Program-made: the position numbers and the translations under genes
The notes under the pieces: generated by a model
Told to the model about the DNA's origin: nothing
What the model saw: the letters and a program-made list of their open reading frames with translations, nothing else
Database searches by the model: none
In this document: piece by piece, positions 9,622 through 18,482 of the stretch
Numbering within the stretch: position 1 is the stretch's first letter
Layout: the number at the start of each line of letters is the position of its first letter
NCBI GenBank assembly: GCA_946480785.1
Contig: CAMLLD010000002.1
Coordinates: 1-64,000, forward strand
Length of the DNA stretch: 64,000 nucleotides
From: an uncultured Blastocatellia bacterium
GTDB lineage: Bacteria > Acidobacteriota > Blastocatellia > Pyrinomonadales > Pyrinomonadaceae
Reading direction: 5' to 3'

Positions 9622-10383
9622 TCAGAAAGTCGAACCACCATCGACTTCGATTACGCGTCCGGTGAAGTAGTCACACTCGATGATGAACCGCAGCGCCAAC
9701 CATATCTCGTACGGGGTTCCGATCCGTTGCAAAGGAACACCGGCGATGAGCGAGTTGCGCGTTTCTTCGGCGAGGTGGCCCAACATCGGCGTGTCGACCA
9801 GGCCGGGCGCGATACCCGCGACGCGAATGCCGGACTGCGCGAGCTCAAGGGCCCAGGTTCGCGTGCAGGCGTCGAGACCGGCTTTCGCAGCCGAGTAGTT
9901 TGACTGGTGTGGATTACCGGCACGAGAGAGCGAAGAGATATTCACTATCAGACTGGTTTGCTGCTGCCGCTGGAGTGCATCCGCAACCAGCTCGCGTGCG
10001 AGAAAATAAGGCGCGGTGAGATTAACGTCCAGCACTTGCTTCCAGACGGCAGTGGGCAGTTTCCTGGTCCAGCCGCCCTCCTTTTTTGCGAGCGGGCCGT
10101 CACGAAGAATGGCGGCGTTGTTTACGAGGACATTCACGCCGCCAAACTTTTCTGAGGTCTTGTTCATGAACAACACGACGGCGCTTTCGTTAGTGACGTC
10201 GAGTTGAGTTGTGACTATTTTCCCTTTGAGATTTTTGGTCTCCGCAGCGAGCTCTTCGAGACCACTGCTGTTCACATCCACTGCTGCGACTGACGCGCCA
10301 TGACGTGCTAATTCCGTTACAAAACAACGGCCCAACCCACCGGCGGCGCCAGTCACAACCGCTCTGACTTGCTCGAGCTGCAT
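9622..10383 (-). CDS. Short-chain dehydrogenase/reductase
   Basis: 253 residues, a normal classical SDR length. It has the N-terminal cofactor motif TGAAGGLG (residues about 11-18), an NNAA motif near 87 (LVNNAAILRDG), and the catalytic Ser and Tyr-x3-Lys in ISSLSRAGNPHQSNYSAAK (about 148-166). The end (GRVIEVDGGSTF) is typical of FabG-like enzymes. An Asp after the third strand (AAVDVN) would favour NAD over NADP. It sits 5 bases after the exporter gene and 18 bases before the radical SAM gene in the same operon. Its substrate in the pathway is unknown; candidates are a keto or aldehyde intermediate of the peptide or of its acyl chain. Confidence 0.85.
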   Translation of the reverse strand: MQLEQVRAVVTGAAGGLGRCFVTELARHGASVAAVDVNSSGLEELAAETKNLKGKIVTTQLDVTNESAVVLFMNKTSEKFGGVNVLVNNAAILRDGPLAKKEGGWTRKLPTAVWKQVLDVNLTAPYFLARELVADALQRQQQTSLIVNISSLSRAGNPHQSNYSAAKAGLDACTRTWALELAQSGIRVAGIAPGLVDTPMLGHLAEETRNSLIAGVPLQRIGTPYEIWLALRFIIECDYFTGRVIEVDGGSTF

Positions 10384-10388
10384 GATGC

Positions 10389-12080
10389 TTACGCCTGCTT
10401 CGCTAAGACCTCTTCTTCAAGACCAGGAAGAATCGGATTATCGAAGTCGATAAGGCCGTAATTGAGTTTTATTACGCGGTCCGCCACGTGGTAATACTTG
10501 TCGTCATGACTGATCACGATCGCAGTCTTCCCCTCCGCCTTCAACCGGGGTAACAACTCGAAATAAAAGATCTCCTTGAACTGCGGATCCTGATCTGCCG
10601 CCCACTCATCAAACACGTAAATCGGCCGGTCCTCCAGATAAGCCGTCAACAGCGCCAGTCGCTTGCGCTGTCCCTGGGATAGTTCAAGCGTGGAGAGCGT
10701 TTTTTCCTTAATCTGAACGCGACGATCGAGCTGAAGCTTCGTGAGGTATTCCTGTGCCTTGGTATCGATATTGAAGTCGTTCAAGCCGAGGAGATTTTCG
10801 AAGAGATAAAAATCCGAGAACACAACCGAGAAGAGTTGCCGGTAATCATCCCGGCGCTCGTCGGTGATCGTCTGTCCGTCCAGACGTATCTCACCTTGTT
10901 GCGGCGTGTACAAACCGACGAGTAACTTCGCGAGCGTGGTCTTGCCGCTGCCGTTTCCGCCGGTAATGAAGACGAGCTCGCCGGGTCGTATGCTTAGATC
11001 GATTGGACCAAGAGAGAACTCCACCTCTTCACTCTCGCGGCGATAAGCGTGTTGCACGCCCGCGAGTTCAAGTAAGTTCCAGGCCGGCTTCGCTTCCGCA
11101 TCCCCCGCCGTTTCCGCTACGAGTTGCTCATCGAGCGAATTGGTGAGCGTGTCGATCGCCTTCATCGCCACGTTGGCCCGAGTCAGATTCGGCAAAGAGC
11201 TCAACACAAACTCCAGTGGTCCCATCATGTACATGATGGTCAAAGTGTAGCCGGTAAGGACCTTCGCATTGACCTGGCTCAGCGCCGGAGCGAGGAAGAG
11301 CACGAGGCCGATAAAGATGAAAAACAGAATCTGTCCCCAACTTCCGGCCGCAGTCCAAATGATTTCTCCGGTAGCACTCTCCTGTTGCATCGTGCGTGTA
11401 GCCGGCTCGAGCAGTTCGAAGTAGAAAGCGTGACGGCGCCGGCGGTGCATCTTGAGTTCTTTGATACCTTCAATCAATCCACGCAGGTGTTTGAAAACCA
11501 CATCAGTTGCTTCGCGCGACCGCGAAAAATATTGCATTGCCTTCATCACCGGAAGTTGATGACTGATGATGCCGACGGCCATAAAACCCAGCGCTGCGAC
11601 AAGCAGCAGCGGCGAGAGCCAACAGAGATAGATCAAGCACCCGAGCAGGATTGCAAAGTTCATGCATAACAACGGCAGAAAGATGTAGGCATTGACAATA
11701 CTTGGTACATCACCGGTGAGCGTGGCGGTCAAACGGTGGGAACCATACTGCTCCAGCAGGCGCAAGGGCGCATTTAATATTTTGCGGCACAGGCTCAAAC
11801 GCAAACCCGCCATGACTTTTTTCATCAGGTGGACCAATACGGCGCCGGAAACAAACCTGAGCGAAGCCAATGCCAGACAGAGCACGCTAAAAGTCAGTAC
11901 GAGTCTGGATGTTGGAACCGCTGTGTGGTTCAGGGTGGAATTGATCGTGGCAATCAATAGCGTGTTGCTGAGGCCGCTGATCAGGCCCGCAACAATTATG
12001 ATCGCCACCAGCGTCCGCGAGTAGGCAATGTCTTTCGACAGCCGCAGTAATAGGATTACAACTCTAAAAAGATCGGTCAT
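10389..12080 (-). CDS. Cyclic peptide/lipopeptide ABC exporter, SyrD/PvdE type
   Basis: 563 residues, one fused half-transporter. Residues 1-300 contain about six membrane helices; residues 335-563 form the ATPase. Walker A is GGNGSGKTT (374-382), the signature is LSQGQRKR (467-474), and Walker B is IYVFDEWAADQDP (487-499). The DEWAADQDP sequence with a following FYFELLP is characteristic of the cyclic peptide exporter family that moves syringomycin and pyoverdine precursors across the inner membrane. The start overlaps the end of NRPS6 by 17 bases, which suggests translational coupling. It is the most likely export pump for the product, and its family hints at a cyclic or acylated peptide. 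Confidence 0.9.
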   Translation of the reverse strand: MTDLFRVVILLLRLSKDIAYSRTLVAIIIVAGLISGLSNTLLIATINSTLNHTAVPTSRLVLTFSVLCLALASLRFVSGAVLVHLMKKVMAGLRLSLCRKILNAPLRLLEQYGSHRLTATLTGDVPSIVNAYIFLPLLCMNFAILLGCLIYLCWLSPLLLVAALGFMAVGIISHQLPVMKAMQYFSRSREATDVVFKHLRGLIEGIKELKMHRRRRHAFYFELLEPATRTMQQESATGEIIWTAAGSWGQILFFIFIGLVLFLAPALSQVNAKVLTGYTLTIMYMMGPLEFVLSSLPNLTRANVAMKAIDTLTNSLDEQLVAETAGDAEAKPAWNLLELAGVQHAYRRESEEVEFSLGPIDLSIRPGELVFITGGNGSGKTTLAKLLVGLYTPQQGEIRLDGQTITDERRDDYRQLFSVVFSDFYLFENLLGLNDFNIDTKAQEYLTKLQLDRRVQIKEKTLSTLELSQGQRKRLALLTAYLEDRPIYVFDEWAADQDPQFKEIFYFELLPRLKAEGKTAIVISHDDKYYHVADRVIKLNYGLIDFDNPILPGLEEEVLAKQA

Positions 12081-15000
12081 GGTGTAAGAGATCCAGGTAG
12101 TTGCGAGTTAGTGCGCGAATGTGGTCGTGATCGAAGTAGGATTTGTCGTACTCGATGCGCAGCAGGGTCTTTTCGCTCGCCGGGTCAACCGAGATGACGA
12201 AGTTCAGCGGGAAATGGAATTTGTCGTGCCCTTTTGCACTCACGAGGCGTAGGCCGGTATCCACAGTGTCACTGTCGGAGGTTGGAAAAGTTATGAAGTT
12301 AAAGGTCGCCCAAAATAACTCATTCACCTGTTGATCCTTCAGGATTTGTGGCAATGGATACGCGGCGAATGAGTCGGTATCGATGAGCAACTGCTGCACT
12401 CGTTTAACTCGTGAAGCGGAATCTGGTCCATCGATTGAGCAACTGAATGGAATGATGTTCCAGAAGAGTCCGATGGCTTTCAACGGCTCGGTTAGTCGCT
12501 CTGAACGGCCATTCGAAATAACTCCGACTGTGACTTGTTGCTCGCGCGTGATGCCGGCGATCAACTCAAGATAGGCAGTCAAAAAGATCGACTTGAGTGA
12601 GACCCGCTGCGTTAAGCGCACTCGTTTCAAATGCGCCAGGAGGTCAGGGCTTAACTCCTCAGTGTGATTGCTTTCAATTGCTTGGCCGGTATGCGAAGGA
12701 CTGCGTCGCGGCAAGACATGCAGCTCATGATTACTTAAATGGCGCCGCCAAAAATCAGCAGCTTCTCTGGACGAGGTGATCTCGTGTTCAAGGGCAACGA
12801 ACTCCTTGTAGGTATTTGGTAACGAACTGTTCTGCGGAACGTGCCCATTCTTGAAGGCCACATAAAATTCCACCAACTCCTTCAAGAATTGTTGGTTGCC
12901 CCAGCCGTCGGTAATTGCATGATGAAATGAGAGCAGAAGTTCCGCGGAGAGCTTCGAGCGATGAAAGATTGTCACCCGAAACAGCGCGCGGTCCTGACAA
13001 GTAATATCAAAAAGCGCCTCTCTATCGCGGGCAAGAGCGGCGGAGAGATAATCCTGCTGCTCCACAGGCGTTAAATGCTCGATGTGCTCCTCGCGAATTT
13101 CAACCGGTAACTTTTTGTGCAGCAGTTGGAATGTTCGTCCGCCTGGTCCAACCACAAACGTCGTGCGCAGCACTGGGTGGCGCAGCACCAGAACATCGAT
13201 CGCTTGTTTGAATGCCGGTATTGATAGTTGATCGTCGTAAACGTGATACGACTGCTGAATGTGGTAAACCCCGGCTTGTTGCCTATCGCTCAGGTAATGG
13301 CTACTAACGTATTCCTGCATCTGCGACGCGGGATAAGCATCCTCGATTCCTTCGTCCAGCAACTCTTTTGGCGCCGGCGGCAGTTTGAGAACGGGATCAC
13401 CAACTCGTTCTCTATTTGCTGCTTCGCGTACGTGTTGGGCCAGCTTAGCGACGGTTCGCTGCTGAACAACGTTGATGGCGGTAAGCGCGAGGCCCCGTTG
13501 ATTCAACTCATGCACGATCTCAATCACACGAATTGAATCACCGCCAATCGCAAAATAATCGTCGTAGACGCCGATGCGTTCCAGGCCCAACATTCTTCCC
13601 CAAACACCGGCAATGAAGTTCTCAATCTCATCACGCGGTGCGACGTATTCAACGCCGCCGGTCCGTGATTGTTCAGGCGATGGGAGCGCCTGACGATCGA
13701 CTTTGCCGTTAGCTGTCAGTGGCAGCGAATCGAGCATGATGATGTTGGCGGGGACGAGATAAGACGGCAGTCGTTCCTTCAGATACGCATTCAACTCCGG
13801 GGCCGAAAGTGGTCGACTGTTTGAGACCATCAGCCGCTCATCGCTGATGCGAAACTCTTGAGGTTGAAACGGAACAGTCGAAGCGTAGACGTTGAAAAGA
13901 CCGGTCTGACGCAGCGACACGTCTTCTTCAACTTGCACGTGGTAGCCACGGTTCTCTAAAAGCGTGGTGAGGCGTTGCAGTTGACCGTCAACATCATGCG
14001 CTTCGATAACGATGTTTCGCACCTTGGGCCAATCGCGATCGGCGATGCCCTGAAGCACATCAAGCTCACTCTTTTCGACGTCGATCTTGAGTAGATCGAT
14101 GTGGGCGATGTCATTCTCTGCGATGATCTCGGAAACGGTTCTCAAGCGGCAGACAAACGATTCGCTTCTGGTCCGATCGTCGGCAAGCTGGTCGAGATAC
14201 GGAGTCAAAGGGGCCAGCTCAGGCCGCTCCTCCTGCTGGTGCTGAAGTATCAACGACAATGTTTCGCGATCTGCTTTTTCGTCGGCGTAGTAACCCGACA
14301 TGCAGGACAGGTGCGGGTAATAGGTAAAGGTCACCGTCTTGCTCTCGTCCGCGAGGCCGCAGTTATAGAGTTTGACATTATTCCCGTAAAGCCTCGCGTT
14401 GGCTTGCAGCAATGCAAAAACGGGAGGGACCGGCTCAAACGCATATATCTTTGCGTCGTCACAAACCCGCGACATGAACAGCGTAAACAGACCTATGTTT
14501 GCGCCCACGTCGAAAACACAAGCGCCAGCCGGCAGGCGCAGATATTTTGTATTGGTCTGATCGACAAAGATCTGCTTGTAGAAAAAGTCTGTTTCGTACT
14601 GATTCTGCTGCACGATCGCCATCTGGTTCGGCAGGCCGTAACGTGCTTTGCCTGCAATCAACGGCGCGTGTGCTCGTTCAGGCACGACGTAAGCGACGAG
14701 TCGTTTATGTCCCGGCGCATCTTCGCGCACCATTACGAAGGCTTCACGCACGCCTTCGTGTTGTCTTAACGTGGCTTCGATCTCGCCCGGTTCGATACGG
14801 TAGCCGCTCAGCTTCACCTGATGATCGACGCGCCCGATGAACTCGATCGAGTCATCAGCGAGGTAACGAGCCAGATCACCGGTGCGGTAGAGACGCTCGC
14901 CAGGAACGCGGCCGAAAGGATGCGGCACAAATCGTTCGGCAGTTCGCGACGCATCATTCAAATAACCGCGTGCCAGGCCCATGCCGCCGAGATACAGTTC

Positions 15001-17418
15001 ACCGGCGACCCCGGGCGCTAACAGGTGCATCCATTGGTCCAGAATGTAAGCGTGTGTGTTTCCGAGCGGCCGGCCAATCGGCACGGTCGTCGCTGTTTCA
15101 CTTTCTTCAGCGAAAGTATTGATAAGAGAACCCACCGTGGCCTCAGTTGGACCATAGTGATTTATCAGTTCGCAGTCTCTTCTCAGTTCCTTGATGCGCT
15201 GCGCCAACTCAACACTCAACGCTTCGCCGCCGAGGAACAAATAACGCCGCGGAATCACATCGGGGCCACCCACCGCCAGCAGTACGCTGAGATGTGACGG
15301 CACGATCTTGAGCACATCGATCTCGTGCGCGCGCATGTAAGCAGCCATCGCGGCGCCATTTGTCGCTACGTCGTAACTGATGAGGTGAAGACAGCCACCG
15401 GACACCAGCGCACCGTAAAGCGCAGTCATGCAAAGATCCGCGCTAAGCGGAGTGACCATGGCAAACTTCATCCTGCCGGCAGCGGGTGCGCCGATTCTGC
15501 GGCAGATGTTATCGGCATAGTTGATGAGGCTCCGGTGCGAGATGCCGACCGCTTTCGGCGTACCCGTCGAACCGGACGTGAAAAGCACATAAGCAAGGTC
15601 ATCGGGGACGTTGACGATGGACGGTGACGCTTCCGGGCAGTTGGACCATTTTTCACGGTCACGGTCCAGGCACAACACCGTCCCTGCAAACTCAGACGAT
15701 AAGTGCAGCAGACTTTCCTGCGTCAGCAGGATGCGCGCGCCGGACTGTCGCAATTGTTCGATCACCCTTGTCGCGGGTTGATTACTTTCGAGTGGAACAT
15801 AAGCTCCGCCCGACTTGAGAATGCCGAGCATCGCTACAATCGCGGCCGGCGAGCGCTCAACACAGAAACCGACACGCACTTCCGGACCAACACCGAGGCG
15901 CCGCAGGTGATGTGCGAGTCGATTAGCCTCGCCGTCCAACTCTTTGTAAGTGAGCTGCTGATCCTCGAAGACGACCGCCTGTTCGTGCGGATAGCGGGTT
16001 GTCTGCACGTCTAAAAGCTGTTGAATGCAGTCGACGCGAGGCAGCTCTCGTTCAGAGTTGTTGAAAGAGAGCAGCAGTCGTTCTCGTTGCGCGTTGTTGA
16101 GAATTTCGAGTTCGTGAATGAATGCGTCCGAAGTTTCAGCGACGCTTTCGAGTAGACGATGGAAATAGTCGCTCAAGGTGTGAATCGTTTCACTGGAGAA
16201 CAGATCCTGATCGTAGTGAAACTCAGTGAAGAGTTGTTCTTCGTCCTGGACACAGCATAGCTTTACCTTGAAGCGATCCGTGCATGCATAGCGGCTCGTA
16301 AGTGAGAACGAGATTGCGTCGCCGTCATATCTTTCCGGTTGCGGCTCAAATGCGAAACTCAGCGACGGAATTAAGCGCGGGCCATCGGCGCTCGAGTTAT
16401 CCAAGACCTCCCAGGCAAAGCTTTCCTGAAACCTCGTCGCCCGCTGCAGTGTTTCATCAATATCTCGCGCGAGCGTACGGAACTTCTTTTCCCCTGTTAC
16501 GTGAGAGCGAACCGGCAGGAACTTCTCGAACGGACCCAACACTTCTTCCAGCTCTTCATAGTTGCGGCCATCAAAGGACACGGTGACAACGACGTCCGGC
16601 TGCCTGGTGAGATGCCAGATCAAAACGTGCCAGCACGTCAGAAGCCACGTCTTCAAGGACGTTCGGTGCTCACGCGCCAACGCGACCAGCTTTGCAAACA
16701 CTTCGGGCTCAACCTTTGTTCTCACAAGCTGCGGTCGAAATTCCTTCCGCTCCTGCATCCTCTTTTCAAATGGCAGGGTGCCAGCGAAGAGCGCCTCACT
16801 CGCTTGCTCACGCCAGAACTCGCGGCCGACTGTGGCTGATTCCTGTTCCAACACCTGGTTCTGCCATTCGGCAAGGTCGGCATATTGCGCGGGCTCAGCA
16901 ACGGTTTCATCTGCATAGAAACGACCGACTTCAGTTGCCAGCTTTCGCAAGGTGAACGCGTCCGCACAAAAGGCCGACACACTGATGAATAACAGGTGAC
17001 GTTCCGCAGACAATCTCGCGAGCGACAGACGCAACGGCGGACGATGTTCCAGATCGAAAGGCTGTTGCTTCAGGTCCTGCTCGATCCTCTCAATCATCAA
17101 CTCCTGGTTTTCAGGATCGAGGTCGCTCAGATCGTGTGTTTGCTCGATGACGCCGGCATCGTCGGTCAATACCTGCACCGGAAAGGTCATCGCCGGCAGA
17201 GTATGAAAAGTGGTGCGCAAAATTTCATGACGCTGCACGATGCGCCGCCAGGCCAGATCGAGTCTTTTCCGATCGAGCACACCTTCAATCAGAATTGCAG
17301 CTTGAGTGCGATACGGCTGCGTCTCCGAGGTTTGCGCCAACAACCACAGGCGCCGCTGTTGGGGCGACAGACTAAACCCCTCGCTGATCTCTTGTTGTAC
17401 TACTGAGAGTTCGTTCAT
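12064..17418 (-). CDS. NRPS6: C-like (inactive)-A(Asp)-[FkbM]-PCP-C, final module
   Basis: 1784 residues. Residues 10-440 form a condensation-fold domain whose HHxxxDG site is replaced by VSAFCADAF (147-155), so it cannot catalyse condensation in the usual way. An adenylation domain follows (460-915) with pocket residues D660 L661 T664 K704 F G H754 V G and K1239, close to the Asp code DLTKVGHIGK. An FkbM methyltransferase (about 925-1190, FDVGANIGLF, LLKIDVEKSE) is inserted between the LVAYVV strand and the a10 segment SLPLTANGKVDR. The PCP serine is S1295 (IGGDSI). A C-terminal condensation domain (1345-1784, HHAITDG at 1499) ends the protein with no thioesterase. The upstream NRPS5 already ends in an intact C domain, so the dead domain is an extra one, like the 'interface' domains that partner Asp beta-hydroxylases. 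A SyrP-like gene lies directly upstream. Start ATG at 17418. Confidence 0.92.
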   Translation of the reverse strand: MNELSVVQQEISEGFSLSPQQRRLWLLAQTSETQPYRTQAAILIEGVLDRKRLDLAWRRIVQRHEILRTTFHTLPAMTFPVQVLTDDAGVIEQTHDLSDLDPENQELMIERIEQDLKQQPFDLEHRPPLRLSLARLSAERHLLFISVSAFCADAFTLRKLATEVGRFYADETVAEPAQYADLAEWQNQVLEQESATVGREFWREQASEALFAGTLPFEKRMQERKEFRPQLVRTKVEPEVFAKLVALAREHRTSLKTWLLTCWHVLIWHLTRQPDVVVTVSFDGRNYEELEEVLGPFEKFLPVRSHVTGEKKFRTLARDIDETLQRATRFQESFAWEVLDNSSADGPRLIPSLSFAFEPQPERYDGDAISFSLTSRYACTDRFKVKLCCVQDEEQLFTEFHYDQDLFSSETIHTLSDYFHRLLESVAETSDAFIHELEILNNAQRERLLLSFNNSERELPRVDCIQQLLDVQTTRYPHEQAVVFEDQQLTYKELDGEANRLAHHLRRLGVGPEVRVGFCVERSPAAIVAMLGILKSGGAYVPLESNQPATRVIEQLRQSGARILLTQESLLHLSSEFAGTVLCLDRDREKWSNCPEASPSIVNVPDDLAYVLFTSGSTGTPKAVGISHRSLINYADNICRRIGAPAAGRMKFAMVTPLSADLCMTALYGALVSGGCLHLISYDVATNGAAMAAYMRAHEIDVLKIVPSHLSVLLAVGGPDVIPRRYLFLGGEALSVELAQRIKELRRDCELINHYGPTEATVGSLINTFAEESETATTVPIGRPLGNTHAYILDQWMHLLAPGVAGELYLGGMGLARGYLNDASRTAERFVPHPFGRVPGERLYRTGDLARYLADDSIEFIGRVDHQVKLSGYRIEPGEIEATLRQHEGVREAFVMVREDAPGHKRLVAYVVPERAHAPLIAGKARYGLPNQMAIVQQNQYETDFFYKQIFVDQTNTKYLRLPAGACVFDVGANIGLFTLFMSRVCDDAKIYAFEPVPPVFALLQANARLYGNNVKLYNCGLADESKTVTFTYYPHLSCMSGYYADEKADRETLSLILQHQQEERPELAPLTPYLDQLADDRTRSESFVCRLRTVSEIIAENDIAHIDLLKIDVEKSELDVLQGIADRDWPKVRNIVIEAHDVDGQLQRLTTLLENRGYHVQVEEDVSLRQTGLFNVYASTVPFQPQEFRISDERLMVSNSRPLSAPELNAYLKERLPSYLVPANIIMLDSLPLTANGKVDRQALPSPEQSRTGGVEYVAPRDEIENFIAGVWGRMLGLERIGVYDDYFAIGGDSIRVIEIVHELNQRGLALTAINVVQQRTVAKLAQHVREAANRERVGDPVLKLPPAPKELLDEGIEDAYPASQMQEYVSSHYLSDRQQAGVYHIQQSYHVYDDQLSIPAFKQAIDVLVLRHPVLRTTFVVGPGGRTFQLLHKKLPVEIREEHIEHLTPVEQQDYLSAALARDREALFDITCQDRALFRVTIFHRSKLSAELLLSFHHAITDGWGNQQFLKELVEFYVAFKNGHVPQNSSLPNTYKEFVALEHEITSSREAADFWRRHLSNHELHVLPRRSPSHTGQAIESNHTEELSPDLLAHLKRVRLTQRVSLKSIFLTAYLELIAGITREQQVTVGVISNGRSERLTEPLKAIGLFWNIIPFSCSIDGPDSASRVKRVQQLLIDTDSFAAYPLPQILKDQQVNELFWATFNFITFPTSDSDTVDTGLRLVSAKGHDKFHFPLNFVISVDPASEKTLLRIEYDKSYFDHDHIRALTRNYLDLLHHDRSF

Positions 17419-17427
17419 TGTTGCTTG

Positions 17428-18444
17428 CTAAACGTCCGTGTAGTTGAACGGTTGGGCCATGCCGACAACGATCTTTCGTGGCCCGGTGAATGGGTTGCGG
17501 CCGTGGGCCACCAGCATGTTATCGAGCATGAGGATGTCGCCTTGTTGCCAACGAAAGCTCACCGTTTCCTCGCGATACGCAGCGCGCAGCATCTCTGCGG
17601 TTGAGTCTTCGATGTCGGAGCCATCGCCGTAATAAGTTTGATAAGGAAGTTGTCGCTCGCTGTATTGTGTCAGCAACATCTGCCGGATCTCCGGCTGTAT
17701 AGTCGAGCTATGGAAGAACGTGGCGTGATTGAACCAGACGGGCTCACCAGTTCGCGGGTGATTAACCACAGCATTACGGATCTGGCGCGTCGTAAGTTGA
17801 CCGTTGTCCTGCCACTCGAGAGCAATTCCCGCCTCGCGACAATAAGCCTCCACCGTCTTTTGATCGGTGGTTTGAAAAACTGTCTGCCACAGCAGTCCGA
17901 GGCCCGCGCCGAAGTTGCGCGCTAACATCCATCCCTTCTCGATGAACCGCTGCTTTATGTGAGTCGGAATCCGCGAGAGCACTTTACGCACATCGGCAAT
18001 CGGCGTTTCACCACCCTCGTCAGCGGGCGACACGCAAAAGAAAAAGATCCGCAGCGGCCAGACTGCCGCATATGAACTCTCGTTGTGCAGGAAGATGCTT
18101 TGTCTCGCGGGATAGTCGGTCGACGTGTAAACATTACCGTTTACTTTGTGACGCGGCGAAGTTTGATCTGCATACTCCAACAATTCACCCGCGCTGGCCC
18201 TGACGAACTGCTCGAAGTTTGTAGTCGTGCGGATATCGAAGTTCCTGAAGAGTATCGCCCCGTGCTTGTGCAGGTACTCATCAATAAGCGCGCGATTGCC
18301 TTCAGCCCAAGCCACCAGGTCCACACCGTCTACGGCGGGTTCAACGAGCAAAGGGAGATCCTTATCCGCGTACAAAGGCCGCGCGGTGACCAGCGCTGGC
18401 GCCGCGATGCGAATAGATCTTCGTCGCACTGATATCGGCTTCAT
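17428..18444 (-). CDS. SyrP-like Fe(II)/2-oxoglutarate amino acid beta-hydroxylase
   Basis: 338 residues, TauD/TfdA fold. The metal site is H120-x-E122 (FLHNESSY) with distal H314 (VAHGRNPF), and R323 is placed to bind the 2-oxoglutarate carboxylate (GPRKIVVGMAQPF). HNESSY and AHGRNPFxGPR are typical of the SyrP subgroup, which hydroxylates carrier-bound aspartate at the beta carbon. The gene is sandwiched between NRPS5 (38 bases away) and NRPS6 (9 bases away). NRPS6 begins with a C-like domain lacking the active site and carries an Asp-type adenylation domain. That context supports beta-hydroxylation of Asp on NRPS6, possibly followed by O-methylation by the embedded FkbM domain. The substrate is inferred. 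Confidence 0.85.
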   Translation of the reverse strand: MKPISVRRRSIRIAAPALVTARPLYADKDLPLLVEPAVDGVDLVAWAEGNRALIDEYLHKHGAILFRNFDIRTTTNFEQFVRASAGELLEYADQTSPRHKVNGNVYTSTDYPARQSIFLHNESSYAAVWPLRIFFFCVSPADEGGETPIADVRKVLSRIPTHIKQRFIEKGWMLARNFGAGLGLLWQTVFQTTDQKTVEAYCREAGIALEWQDNGQLTTRQIRNAVVNHPRTGEPVWFNHATFFHSSTIQPEIRQMLLTQYSERQLPYQTYYGDGSDIEDSTAEMLRAAYREETVSFRWQQGDILMLDNMLVAHGRNPFTGPRKIVVGMAQPFNYTDV

Positions 18445-18482
18445 ACCGGTTAGTGCTCCTGTGCTTTGTTGGTGTGTTGGCC

